A DNA stretch of 64,000 nt from Ignavibacteria bacterium (GTDB lineage Bacteria; Bacteroidota; Ignavibacteria; OLB7): positions 620,001-684,000 of the forward strand of contig JACKAE010000002.1 in NCBI GenBank assembly GCA_020635205.1. Direction: 5' to 3'. Under the pieces are notes generated by a model. It made no database searches. It was not told where the DNA came from and worked only from the letters and a program-made list of their open reading frames with translations. Positions 51,982 through 59,557 of this stretch are shown here, piece after piece (positions within the stretch are counted from its first letter, which is position 1; every line of letters begins with the position of its first letter). Position numbers and translations under genes: made by a program.

Positions 51982-52003
51982 TAACACTTTACAGTCAAAT
52001 ATC

Positions 52004-52582
52004 GTGATTTATAAAATCTATACTCTAATAGCCATTATTGTCTTGTCCTTTGTGTTTTCATCATGCAAAGAAAATGAGCAAGAGAATAATGCTGATATGG
52101 CGGACGAGCAAAATCCTGGCCTGATTAAGTCCGATTCGATGTGTTGTTGTCTCGATTCAGTTTCAAGTCAATTAGATAAGGAAAATGTATTAGGGGAATG
52201 GCATTTAGTTGGGATTGTAAATCTATCTGGTAATTCGGAATGGCTAGTACAGTCAGTTGATAGTTGCCTGGGTACTTTGTGCGTAAATCGAGATGTTTTC
52301 CACTTTAATTTTAAAGGCTACAAAGAGGTCTTAGATTGGAAGTGCAGTTATGATAGTGTCCAGTTTGACACACTGGCAAATTATGGGGAAAAAGATTTGA
52401 ACCCACAATTGAAGGGAACGAGTTGGTGGACGATCAATCGGGATAGTTTAGCGATGGAAAAGATTGTAGTGCGATTATACTGCAAGGAAAGCTGGCTTTC
52501 ATTCGAGCGCGTATCGTCTGACACGATTGGATACTTTTCATGGGATAAGCTGTATCTGTTCTCTAAGGATAAAATGTACTAA
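52004..52582 (+). CDS. Lipoprotein, candidate immunity protein (C)
   Basis: This 192-aa lipoprotein starts at GTG and has a signal ending VFSSCKENE (Cys21), a linker, then a domain with LGEWHLVGIVNLSGNSEW, HFNFKGYKEVLDWKC, LKGTSWWTINRD and TIGYFSWDKLYLF. That order (GEW, LKGTS, IGYF near the end) matches immunity candidate A, so these are paralogues. It is AT-rich and isolated between repeat copies. Confidence 0.68.
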   Translation: MIYKIYTLIAIIVLSFVFSSCKENEQENNADMADEQNPGLIKSDSMCCCLDSVSSQLDKENVLGEWHLVGIVNLSGNSEWLVQSVDSCLGTLCVNRDVFHFNFKGYKEVLDWKCSYDSVQFDTLANYGEKDLNPQLKGTSWWTINRDSLAMEKIVVRLYCKESWLSFERVSSDTIGYFSWDKLYLFSKDKMY

Positions 52583-52639
52583 CCAAGATTTCATCAGCTG
52601 CGAGTATAGTGAGATGCAAAAGACGCTTGTAACTTAGGT

Positions 52640-52870
52640 TCGAGCTTGCACCGCTTTTGCCAGCCCGTGATGACCGAGTGCCTTCGCACACCGTCATCTC
52701 CTCCCGCGCTATGCCGCGCCTCTTTTGAGGGGTGAATGACCCACCCGTCGCGGTCAAGGCTTGGCTCCGGTCGTCATTCGTCGCTTTCGCCCCGCTCACA
52801 CAGTTCGCCGGGGCTACCGGCTCCTCTTTCCTCTCTCCGCCTGCACCATCACCGCACAGCCCGCACATAG
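52640..52870. repeat. GC-rich intergenic repeat, copy R2
   Basis: The right two thirds (GAGGGGTGAATGACCCACCC through CACCGCACAGCCCGCA) match R1 and R3; the left third has its own sequence. The copy lies between immunity candidate C and the convergent XRE gene. Confidence 0.75.
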
Positions 52871-52893
52871 GGCAGGGTGTGCATCATGTTCTC

Positions 52894-53304
52894 TTATTCT
52901 TCTTTGGTCTGGTTCTGCTGGAGCTTTTTGACGACTTCAAGTATCAGGTCTTGCGGCTCCATTTGGAGCTTTGAGGAGAGGTGAAGAATACCGCGCAGGC
53001 AGACCTGCCGCTCGGCCTTCTCTAACAGGGAGATGTAGCTATGATCGAATGTGCCGTCCCCTTCAAGATCGGTCTGATTCAATCCGAGCTTTGTCCGTCG
53101 GTCGCGGATGACAAGCGCGAAGGCAATTTCCGGGGATAGGGGTTGGCCTTCGGGAATTTCCAATGGTTTTACGGTTCGTGCCATGCCCGAAGGTATTGCA
53201 CCCGTTACATTATATTCTTGACTATAGTCGATAATAGTCCTTATCTTTGCCCCTGTATCCTGTACCCTCACCGCCGCTCTCCGTGCTGTGGGGTTTTCAT
53301 TCAT
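52894..53304 (-). CDS. XRE-family regulator
   Basis: This 136-aa protein has a central HTH (AFALVIRDRRTKLGLNQTDLEG, then SYISLLEKAERQ) and a glutamine-rich C-terminal helix (LILEVVKKLQQNQ). The N-terminal 60 residues are extended and poorly ordered. It is divergent from the barrel gene, separated by only 17 bp, so the same promoter zone could be under its control. Confidence 0.8.
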   Translation of the reverse strand: MNENPTARRAAVRVQDTGAKIRTIIDYSQEYNVTGAIPSGMARTVKPLEIPEGQPLSPEIAFALVIRDRRTKLGLNQTDLEGDGTFDHSYISLLEKAERQVCLRGILHLSSKLQMEPQDLILEVVKKLQQNQTKEE

Positions 53305-53321
53305 TTCTACTTAACAATCCT

Positions 53322-53876
53322 ATGAACAAGAACATCTGGCAGATCGCCATGCTGGTGGCGATGTTTGTCCTCCTTCACGACAGGGCGGACGCGCAGTTTG
53401 AAACCGGCAAAGTTTACATCGGCCCGCACCTTGGTCTTGGCGCGTATGAAAGCGCGATCAGCTTCGGCGGGAATATCGAATACGGCTTGACCAAACCCGG
53501 AGAAGCAGGCTCCGGACGTATCGGGATCGGCGGGGCGGTCGATTATTGGGAATGGGGTGGCGATGCAGGTTCCGGTTATCGCTACACCTATACGTGGATG
53601 CCGATCCATGCCTACGGAGCCTATCATTTCGCATTGCCGCAGAGGAAGTGGGATCTCTTTGCCGGGCTGGGATTGGGGTACATCATCATCGGCGGGACAT
53701 TGGATGCGCCGGACGGTTCGAGCGACAACATTTTCACCGAAGATACCTACAGCAGCCATCTGTTCTGGACAGGCGTCGCAGGGGCGCGGTATTTCTTTAC
53801 GCCCGGTCTCTCCGCACAGGCGCGGCTGGGATTTGGCATCTCCATCTTGTCACTGGGTGTGGACTTTACGCTGTAA
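53322..53876 (+). CDS. Outer-membrane beta-barrel protein
   Basis: This 184-aa protein has a signal peptide (IAMLVAMFVLLHDRADA) and an eight-strand barrel pattern (VYIGPHLGLGAYES, YGAYHFALPQRKWDLFAGLG, GVAGARYFFTPGLSAQARLG) ending in LSLGVDFTL, a usual final strand. The ATG at 53322 starts the signal. A decayed copy of its 3' end lies at 51618, so the gene has been duplicated or used as a recombination site in this locus. Confidence 0.78.
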   Translation: MNKNIWQIAMLVAMFVLLHDRADAQFETGKVYIGPHLGLGAYESAISFGGNIEYGLTKPGEAGSGRIGIGGAVDYWEWGGDAGSGYRYTYTWMPIHAYGAYHFALPQRKWDLFAGLGLGYIIIGGTLDAPDGSSDNIFTEDTYSSHLFWTGVAGARYFFTPGLSAQARLGFGISILSLGVDFTL

Positions 53877-53918
53877 GGTCAATCGTCAGGTGACATACAT
53901 GTGCATTGTCGGCGTGAA

Positions 53919-53952
53919 GGCAGCAGGGAACGCTTGATGTGTTCCCTGCTGC
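53919..53952. terminator. Shared terminator hairpin (copy 4)
   Basis: GGCAGCAGGGAACGC...GTGTTCCCTGCTGCC forms the longest stem of the family. It ends the barrel gene and continues directly into repeat R3. Confidence 0.8.
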
Positions 53953-54210
53953 CTGTGCGGAATGTGGGATGACAGGGTGTTCGCGCCGCTTTTTCCTCCC
54001 GCCGGGGTCGATTGCCGGGAAGCAAACCACCCCGCCCCGCGCAGCGTCGCGTCACCTCTCTTAAGGGGTGAATGTCACACCCGTCGCGGTCAAGGCTTGG
54101 CTCTGGTCGTCTATCGTCACCTTTCGCTGTCCCGCTTCGGTGCGGGAGCGTCGGCTCCTCTTTCCTCTCTCCGCCTGCGCCATCACCGCACAGCCCGCAA
54201 AAAGAGGTCA
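53953..54210. repeat. GC-rich intergenic repeat, copy R3
   Basis: This copy matches R1 through GACAGGGTGTTCGCGCCGC, GGTCGATTGCCGGGAAGC and the GGGGTGAATGTCACACCC core; together with the hairpin before it the homology to R1 is about 300 bp. A small insertion (CCGCTTCGGTGCGGGAG) distinguishes it. Confidence 0.8.
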
Positions 54211-54776
54211 GTTCCTTCTTCTGGTATCCTCTCATCTATCCTATGGGAGAGGGTTCTGTACAAGGAGGGTGGCTGAAGTGTGTGTGGTGGTTTGTTCCTC
54301 TTTCTATCAAGTCAGTATATAAGAGAAGAAGAATGTCTGCATGAAGAGAGGAGGAGGGGAGGGCGTTCCCCGCCATCCGGCGGGTCAGGCCATATTCCGC
54401 CGTGCAGGAAAAGGCACGGCTCCACCAAGCCCTGCGGACAGGTCTTGTCCCTGCCGGGTGACTGTCCTTAACGCGAAGAACAATCGAGGTCGCCTGCGCG
54501 ACGCTGACATGAGAGGCCGCTTCATCGCGGCTTTTTGCTTTAGGGACGCTGCCCCTCGCGCCGTCAAGGCTTCGCTCCGCTCACGTGCTCCGCGCGGGGT
54601 ATCCCCAACCTTCCGCTCTCGCTCCGCTCGTTTGTGCAGGCCGGGTGATGCCCCTCCCCACGCTCCGGCCTTGACCTTGCTCACCCCGGTCTCGCCGACG
54701 GGCAGAGGTTCATGGCGGCGCGGAAGACGCGGCGCACAGAACCGCAGCCCACAAAAAAAGAAAAGAGGGGGAGACG
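54211..54776. other. GC-rich intergenic region
   Basis: About 560 bp follow R3 before the ArdA-like gene. I see no gene with a start. A CGCCGTCAAGGCTTCGCTCCGC segment (54560-54581) is a short relative of the repeat core. Several frames are open on both strands only because of the high GC content. Confidence 0.4.
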
Positions 54777-55688
54777 ATGCCAAGAAGATCATTTAAAGAC
54801 TATCTGAACAAATCCGCAGACGAGGTAGATACGCCTGTTGTCTATGCGAGTGACCCCGCAATTCGTGACGAAGATCGAGAGCGGTTGATGGACATGGAGC
54901 GCGTTTCAAAAGAGAACGCACAAGCAAAAGAGAGTGGGACGCTCGTCGGGCGTATTGTCTATCCGCCGTTCCGTGAAGGGTGGGGGCACATGTACCAGAT
55001 TACAGAGGAAGACAAAAAAGGCGTTGTCGTGGTGCATATCTGCGGCTCCTATCCTTTGCCACGGTGGGGAGAAAGATCGTGGATACAGAAAACCGGCCTC
55101 TGCCTGCCGGACGACAATGACCGTGACGGGTACAGACAAAGGGCATTACGGATAGCATCCAAAAAAGTGAGAGGGTTGAGCACAACGGAACTCTTTGCAA
55201 AGCCCTCTACCCCTGATGTAAGGGGCAACGGGTTCACCTTCGACAGCTTCAAGGACTATCACGAGAAAGCCGAAGGAGTAACCGACAGCCTCGGAAACCC
55301 GGTGGAGGCATTCGAGATAGAGTTTATCGAGGGGGAAGATATTGACTGGGAAATGTTCGTAGCACTTGAGGTTACGCAAGCCACGCTTGAACTGTATTTC
55401 AGGCGGGTAAAGCGATGGAATGAAGAGGAGAAAATACGGGTGATTGTGGCCACTATATGCGGTCACACAATCAAGCGCAACAGCAAGCCGAATGACTTCG
55501 AGGTCGATATATACGAGGTCGATTCACTCCAGGACCTTGCACGAAGTTTTGTCAAGGAAGGGCTTTTCGGCGACATCCCCCGGCATGTCTGGCAGTTTCT
55601 CGATGTCGACGCCCTCGCCCGCGCGTTAAGGCGAGACTTCCATACGCTGCGCATCGCAGGAAAACGCATCGTGTACCGACGCAGGTAG
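54777..55688 (+). CDS. ArdA-like antirestriction protein with N-terminal extension
   Basis: This 303-aa protein has a C-terminal ArdA-like domain of ~165 residues (FTFDSFKDYHEKAEGVTD, FVKEGLFGDIPRHVWQFLD and the end RIAGKRIVYRRR), matching the next gene. ArdA mimics B-form DNA and blocks type I restriction enzymes. About 135 extra N-terminal residues (GTLVGRIVYPPFREGWGHMY, VVVVHICGSYPLPRWGERSW) are not part of ArdA and not recognised; they may be a second inhibitor module. AGAGGGGGAGACG precedes the ATG. Confidence 0.75.
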   Translation: MPRRSFKDYLNKSADEVDTPVVYASDPAIRDEDRERLMDMERVSKENAQAKESGTLVGRIVYPPFREGWGHMYQITEEDKKGVVVVHICGSYPLPRWGERSWIQKTGLCLPDDNDRDGYRQRALRIASKKVRGLSTTELFAKPSTPDVRGNGFTFDSFKDYHEKAEGVTDSLGNPVEAFEIEFIEGEDIDWEMFVALEVTQATLELYFRRVKRWNEEEKIRVIVATICGHTIKRNSKPNDFEVDIYEVDSLQDLARSFVKEGLFGDIPRHVWQFLDVDALARALRRDFHTLRIAGKRIVYRRR

Positions 55689-55702
55689 CACAAAACACCG
55701 CT

Positions 55703-55726
55703 CCCCGCTTTCAGGAGAAAGCGGGG
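55703..55726. terminator. Hairpin between ArdA-like genes
   Basis: CCCCGCTTTC-AGGA-GAAAGCGGGG pairs over 10 bp but lacks a T run. It may weaken read-through between the two genes. Confidence 0.5.
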
Positions 55727-55793
55727 CATACCCTCCCCTTATCACCGCCGGACAGTGCACAGAACCAACCCATCAAAAAGAAAGGTGAAGATC

Positions 55794-56294
55794 ATGGCTG
55801 AACTTTTTGCAAACCCATATAACCTTGACGCGAAAGGATTTTACTTCGAGAGCTTCGAGGACTATCAGGAGAAAGCCGAAGCCTTGCGCGACAGGTTCGG
55901 AAACGTCGTCGAGGAATTTGAAATCCAGTTTATCGACGGGGAAAGTATTGACGGTGAATTGTTCGAGGCAATGGGTGTCACGCAAGCCACGCTTGAACAG
56001 TTTTTTGAGAAGGTGGACGAATGGGAGGAGTGGGAGAAACTACGGGTGATCGTTGCCGCCGAGTGTGGCTATATCATTGAAAGTGACAGCAAGCCGGACA
56101 ATTTTGACGTGGATATATACCACGTTGATTCAATGCGGGAACTGGCACAAATGTTTGTCGATGAAGGGTTGTTCGGAGACATCCCGGAGAACCTGCAATA
56201 CTATATCGACTATGATGCAATTGCCAACGATTTGAGCGTTGAGTATTCCGAAACGACCATTGCCGGAAAGCGCATAGTGTACCGTTGCGGGTAG
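55794..56294 (+). CDS. ardA: ArdA-family antirestriction protein
   Basis: This 166-aa acidic protein matches ArdA: NPYNLDAKGFYFESFEDYQE, EFEIQFIDGESID, a strongly acidic central helix zone and the C-terminal LFGDIPENLQYYIDYDAIAN and AGKRIVYR. ArdA is a negatively charged DNA mimic that protects entering plasmid DNA. It is the second ArdA-like gene here, 105 bp downstream of the first. ATG 55794 follows AAAGGTGAAGATC. Confidence 0.8.
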   Translation: MAELFANPYNLDAKGFYFESFEDYQEKAEALRDRFGNVVEEFEIQFIDGESIDGELFEAMGVTQATLEQFFEKVDEWEEWEKLRVIVAAECGYIIESDSKPDNFDVDIYHVDSMRELAQMFVDEGLFGDIPENLQYYIDYDAIANDLSVEYSETTIAGKRIVYRCG

Positions 56295-56355
56295 GTGCGA
56301 CGGAAGAGAGTAGGGTGAGTTTTGAAACGGCAACTACGAACAAGGGAGAATAGAC

Positions 56356-56577
56356 ATGGCACGTATGAAACCAAAAGAAGTGTATAGCGTGAACGGCCTG
56401 AGTTTCCTTCTCAGGGTAGAGCAAACGGCAATCGATACGTTCACGGTGGTCTATGGTATGCAAGTAAAGCGCAATCTTACCTATAGCGACGCCGCCTGTG
56501 AGTTCGGTCTTTGCCTGTTTCATCTTATGGCCTGTGAAGGGCGACTGGACAACAGGACACACAACGAACAGGGATGA
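56356..56577 (+). CDS. Small hypothetical protein
   Basis: This 73-aa protein reads VYSVNGLSFLLRVEQTAIDT and YSDAACEFGLCLFHLMACEG; it has a GGGAGAATAGAC leader and is AT-richer than what follows. It resembles small accessory proteins that follow ArdA in conjugative elements, but is not recognised. Confidence 0.5.
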   Translation: MARMKPKEVYSVNGLSFLLRVEQTAIDTFTVVYGMQVKRNLTYSDAACEFGLCLFHLMACEGRLDNRTHNEQG

Positions 56578-57215
56578 TGAAACAACCCTGTTTCAAGTGG
56601 AACAGCATGAACGCCTCGCCCTCACTGCGAGGGTGGGGCAAGTTTACACGGCTTTCACATCTGAACGGAAAATGCGCCGGGAGTGGAGCGCGGCTTGTCT
56701 CACCGAACATCCGCGCCGGGTGCAGTGCGTCCGGCCTCTCTTCTCTCTTCCGTCATCTTGTCGAGTGCCTTTGCCGCGCCAGCGTCACGGGGTGAATACG
56801 GAAGGCTTCCCGTTGTTTCGGCGGGGGACGGGTATCCTTGCCGCGTTGCCTGATGACCGTGTCGAATATCTTGCCGCATCGTGACAGGGTACGTTCTGTT
56901 CTCATCCGTGCGGGAATCCTTCCGGCGTTTCCTCTCCAATAGGGTGAACACAGGATCAGCGAAATCATACCGGGGCTTTGAGGTGATGCAAGTCTCGCTA
57001 CGTTCTCCTTTATGTGAGGCCGTCCAGTGTGCCGCCTATCCTCTGACATCTACACCACGCCGGGCGGTCTGCAAGTAGTTTTTTCCTCTTGCCCGAAGGA
57101 GGGCAATTCATCGCGAAACAAAAAACCTCTTGCATCCCTGTCCCTTATCCGCAGTGTCGGGACGATGACAGAGGCGGCACTCTCGCCACCTCTTAAACAG
57201 AAAAGGAGAACTGCC
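56578..57215. other. GC-rich intergenic region with repeat relics
   Basis: This 640-bp gap holds no gene I can support. It contains a short relic of the repeat core, GTCACGGGGTGAATACGG (56785-56802), and a CGCCCTCACTGCGAGGG palindrome (56610-56627). GC-rich open frames on both strands lack ribosome sites. Confidence 0.4.
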
Positions 57216-57494
57216 ATGAGCAACAACAACAAGCCCCTCGATACCATCCGCTTCGGTCGTGTGTCCGTCACCATCTGGGAGAACCAAACCCCAGAGGGAA
57301 AGGTGTACCACAGCTTCACGCCAGCCCGTACATACACCGATGCGGACGGCAAGCCCAAGAGCACGGCATCCTTCGGACGGAGCGACCTGCTCTCCCTTGC
57401 CGAAGCCTTGCGGGAAGCCTACAGCAAATCCCTCACCGCGAAAGTCGTGCCGGAGCTAAAGGCCAAGAAAGGCAAGCCGAAGAAAGAGGTATAG
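57216..57494 (+). CDS. Conserved small mobile-element protein
   Basis: This 92-aa protein reads DTIRFGRVSVTIWENQTPEG, then FTPARTYTDADGKPKST and SFGRSDLLSLAEALREAY, with a lysine-rich end. This pattern is common in small proteins of plasmids and integrative elements of many phyla, and no function is known. AAAAGGAGAACTGCC precedes the ATG. Confidence 0.7.
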   Translation: MSNNNKPLDTIRFGRVSVTIWENQTPEGKVYHSFTPARTYTDADGKPKSTASFGRSDLLSLAEALREAYSKSLTAKVVPELKAKKGKPKKEV

Positions 57495-57501
57495 AAGAGA
57501 C

Positions 57502-57530
57502 TGGCCGGAACGTGATCCACGTTCCGGCCA
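57502..57530. terminator. Rho-independent terminator
   Basis: TGGCCGGAACGTG-ATC-CACGTTCCGGCCA is a perfect 13-bp stem followed by ATTCTTTTG. It serves the small gene upstream and the convergent proline-rich gene. Confidence 0.85.
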
Positions 57531-57558
57531 ATTCTTTTGAAGGGGAGAGAGACGCTCT

Positions 57559-58293
57559 CTACCGGTCGTCCCGGTCAGGGGGCGACGGGGGCGGTCTGTC
57601 TTCGGGCGGTCTCCTGTCCTGTTCCGGTGTGGCCTGTTGCACACCGCGAAAAGACTGCATAAAGCGCGACGCACGGGATTCTTCTGCACCTCCCGCCTTG
57701 TCCTGATCGCCCCGGCTGGATTGTTCATCTTTTGTTCCGGTTATCTCTTTATAGGCCGGGTCGGTCGGCACGTCGCGTTGCAGGAACCGTGAATAGGCCG
57801 TGCCGGGCTGATCCTTGCCGGGTGACGGCTGGTTTTGGTCTGTCCGGGCTTCCTCACGTCCCCGGAACCCCTCCATAAACTTCGAGGTGCGGGAGGTCTC
57901 GGCAGGGGGTGGCTGGATATTCTTTTGCGACAGCCCTTTTTCTTTCGGTTGTGTGGCGGCCTTTGCCTCCCTGTCCAATGTACGTCCCAAGTCGGACTCA
58001 AGCCGTTCTTTCAGTGGGCCGCATCTTTCAGGATCATAAGTAGGACGGGCCAGTATGTCGTGAACATCTTTCATTTCCTTATCCCGTTCCTTTTCCGGTA
58101 ATCCCTTCGTACTGGCGTCGGCATACTGCAAAGCCTTCTCCATAAGGAATCCCTGTTGCATTCTCATTATATCCTTTTCAGGATTAGTCATGCCGGGCGG
58201 AATTGGTTGGGTTGGTAAATGGTTTTTGATCCCTACGTCTAATTGTGCCATCAGAGCGCGGGCTGTCTTCGCATATTCAATATGATCTGCCAT
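57559..58293 (-). CDS. Proline-rich conjugative-element protein with internal repeats
   Basis: This 244-aa hydrophilic protein has an N-terminal helical part (HIEYAKTARALMAQLDVGI) and a disordered C-terminal half in which a short motif recurs: SKFMEGFRG near 137, YSRFLQRD near 165, and SRFMQSFRG near 205. The motif, S(K/R)FMxxFRG, looks like a tandem binding peptide. It ends in a proline/aspartate tail. It may be an accessory protein of the transfer machinery. Confidence 0.6.
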   Translation of the reverse strand: MADHIEYAKTARALMAQLDVGIKNHLPTQPIPPGMTNPEKDIMRMQQGFLMEKALQYADASTKGLPEKERDKEMKDVHDILARPTYDPERCGPLKERLESDLGRTLDREAKAATQPKEKGLSQKNIQPPPAETSRTSKFMEGFRGREEARTDQNQPSPGKDQPGTAYSRFLQRDVPTDPAYKEITGTKDEQSSRGDQDKAGGAEESRASRFMQSFRGVQQATPEQDRRPPEDRPPPSPPDRDDR

Positions 58294-58376
58294 GAGTCAA
58301 AATGATTTGGTTGAAATAGAGGCCGCTTTATGATAAACTGTTGGTATATACTCTACTTAAATGCGGAAGGATCACC

Positions 58377-59117
58377 ATGTACGGGGCAAGGTTTGTGAAC
58401 GGTTATATTGAGGGCTACGTTAGTGAATATGGTGTTCAGCCTGTCTGGCGTTCTGCTCTCGTCGAGAGGGAGGTACGACCACGCTCCTTGCTCTGTCATC
58501 TCATCGTCCATGCGATGAATGTTCTTCTTTGTGCGAACTTTCCTGTTACCCTTCAAAAGCTCCATGACTTTCTCACATCCATTCCGCATGGTGCTAATCC
58601 TGCAAATGCGGACAAGGATACATTTTTCAACAAGGTGTTTCTCAGTGCTCACGCCCAATCTCGGCAGCTTATTGAAACCTATTATCGGGAGCGATATGGT
58701 GTAAGTACCATTGAAGAAGCTGTTGAGAAACTTGTGCGTAAATCTTCGGATGAGGAGGAGCGTCACAGCATATATTCTGAATGTATGAACCGCTACTATG
58801 AGGACATAGAGGTATTGCCCGCTCTTTCACTTCCCAAAGCATTTATTCCCGCATATAACTTTGTTTCCGAGTGCTATATGTCGCTGGCCGATAAAGAACT
58901 ACGTGCCAGTACTGACAGTCTCTTTGTAAAAATGATCCATGAGGCATCGAAAGACATTCATCTTTTCGATGCCTCAACACCGGAGGAGGCGATGGTTGAG
59001 GAGATTGACCCTGAACGCCTCTTTGCACACTTTATGAAGATCATCGACAACACGGATGGTCCTGTTCTGTTGCCTCCTACGAGTGACCCGCTCGAATTCT
59101 ATCGCAACCGCACGTAG
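58377..59117 (+). CDS. Hypothetical protein
   Basis: This 246-aa soluble protein is helical with a possible regulatory character (SLLCHLIVHAMNVLLCANF, YYRERYGVSTIEEAVEKLV, HEASKDIHLFDASTPEEA). No family is recognised. An 11-12-bp inverted repeat inside the gene (58941-58975) could fold in the mRNA. The ATG at 58377 follows AAGGATCACC. Confidence 0.6.
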   Translation: MYGARFVNGYIEGYVSEYGVQPVWRSALVEREVRPRSLLCHLIVHAMNVLLCANFPVTLQKLHDFLTSIPHGANPANADKDTFFNKVFLSAHAQSRQLIETYYRERYGVSTIEEAVEKLVRKSSDEEERHSIYSECMNRYYEDIEVLPALSLPKAFIPAYNFVSECYMSLADKELRASTDSLFVKMIHEASKDIHLFDASTPEEAMVEEIDPERLFAHFMKIIDNTDGPVLLPPTSDPLEFYRNRT

Positions 59118-59200
59118 GATCATATCCGAGGCTCTTTTATACTGCCGATTATGTGCTCTATATGAAGGTGGCAGCCTGATCGGTTTATATGGCGTTGTGT

Positions 59201-59557
59201 TCATAGTGCTTTGACTGTAATCTCCGTGACGTGAGGGGTGGTTCCCATGGTTGCGGCGTAGCGTTCTTCGGTGGCAGTGATCTCTTTCGGGCGGTGTGCT
59301 GCCAGATCGTTGAAGAGAGACTCCAGCCGGTGGCCTTTCAGCGTCACGCTGTGTGCGGAGAAGGTGAGCGTGATGCTGCTTTTCTCCGGTGCGTATTCTC
59401 CCGCGATCAGGTAGGCATAGTTCAGAAACGTCCGCGCTCCTTGCGGCATGACAAGGCAGAGGGTGCGCACGTGGCCTTCGACCTCATGGCTGACAATGCC
59501 GGATTGTGACGCTTCTGGATTTTCCGCCCCCTTGTTGAATTCAAATTTCAGGCTCAT
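59201..59557 (-). CDS. Small conserved protein coupled to the relaxase
   Basis: This 118-aa protein starts MSLKFEFNKGAENPEASQSG after GGGAGAGACGGAC. Its ATG lies 17 bp inside the relaxase gene's end, so it is translationally coupled. It contains HVRTLCLVMPQGARTFLNYAYL and strands ITLTFSAHSVTLKGHRLESL. The coupling suggests it works with the relaxase, perhaps at the transfer origin; the family is not recognised. Confidence 0.7.
   Translation of the reverse strand: MSLKFEFNKGAENPEASQSGIVSHEVEGHVRTLCLVMPQGARTFLNYAYLIAGEYAPEKSSITLTFSAHSVTLKGHRLESLFNDLAAHRPKEITATEERYAATMGTTPHVTEITVKAL

Noticed and set aside
50145..54322. Similar 80-118-codon frames in the GC-rich repeats (for example GDGAGGERKEEP on the minus strand)
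   Set aside because: Similarity comes from the repeat DNA; starts and ribosome sites are missing and the frames differ between copies.
56498..56884. 128-codon frame after the ArdA genes
   Set aside because: It starts inside another gene, lacks a ribosome site and crosses a relic of the intergenic repeat.
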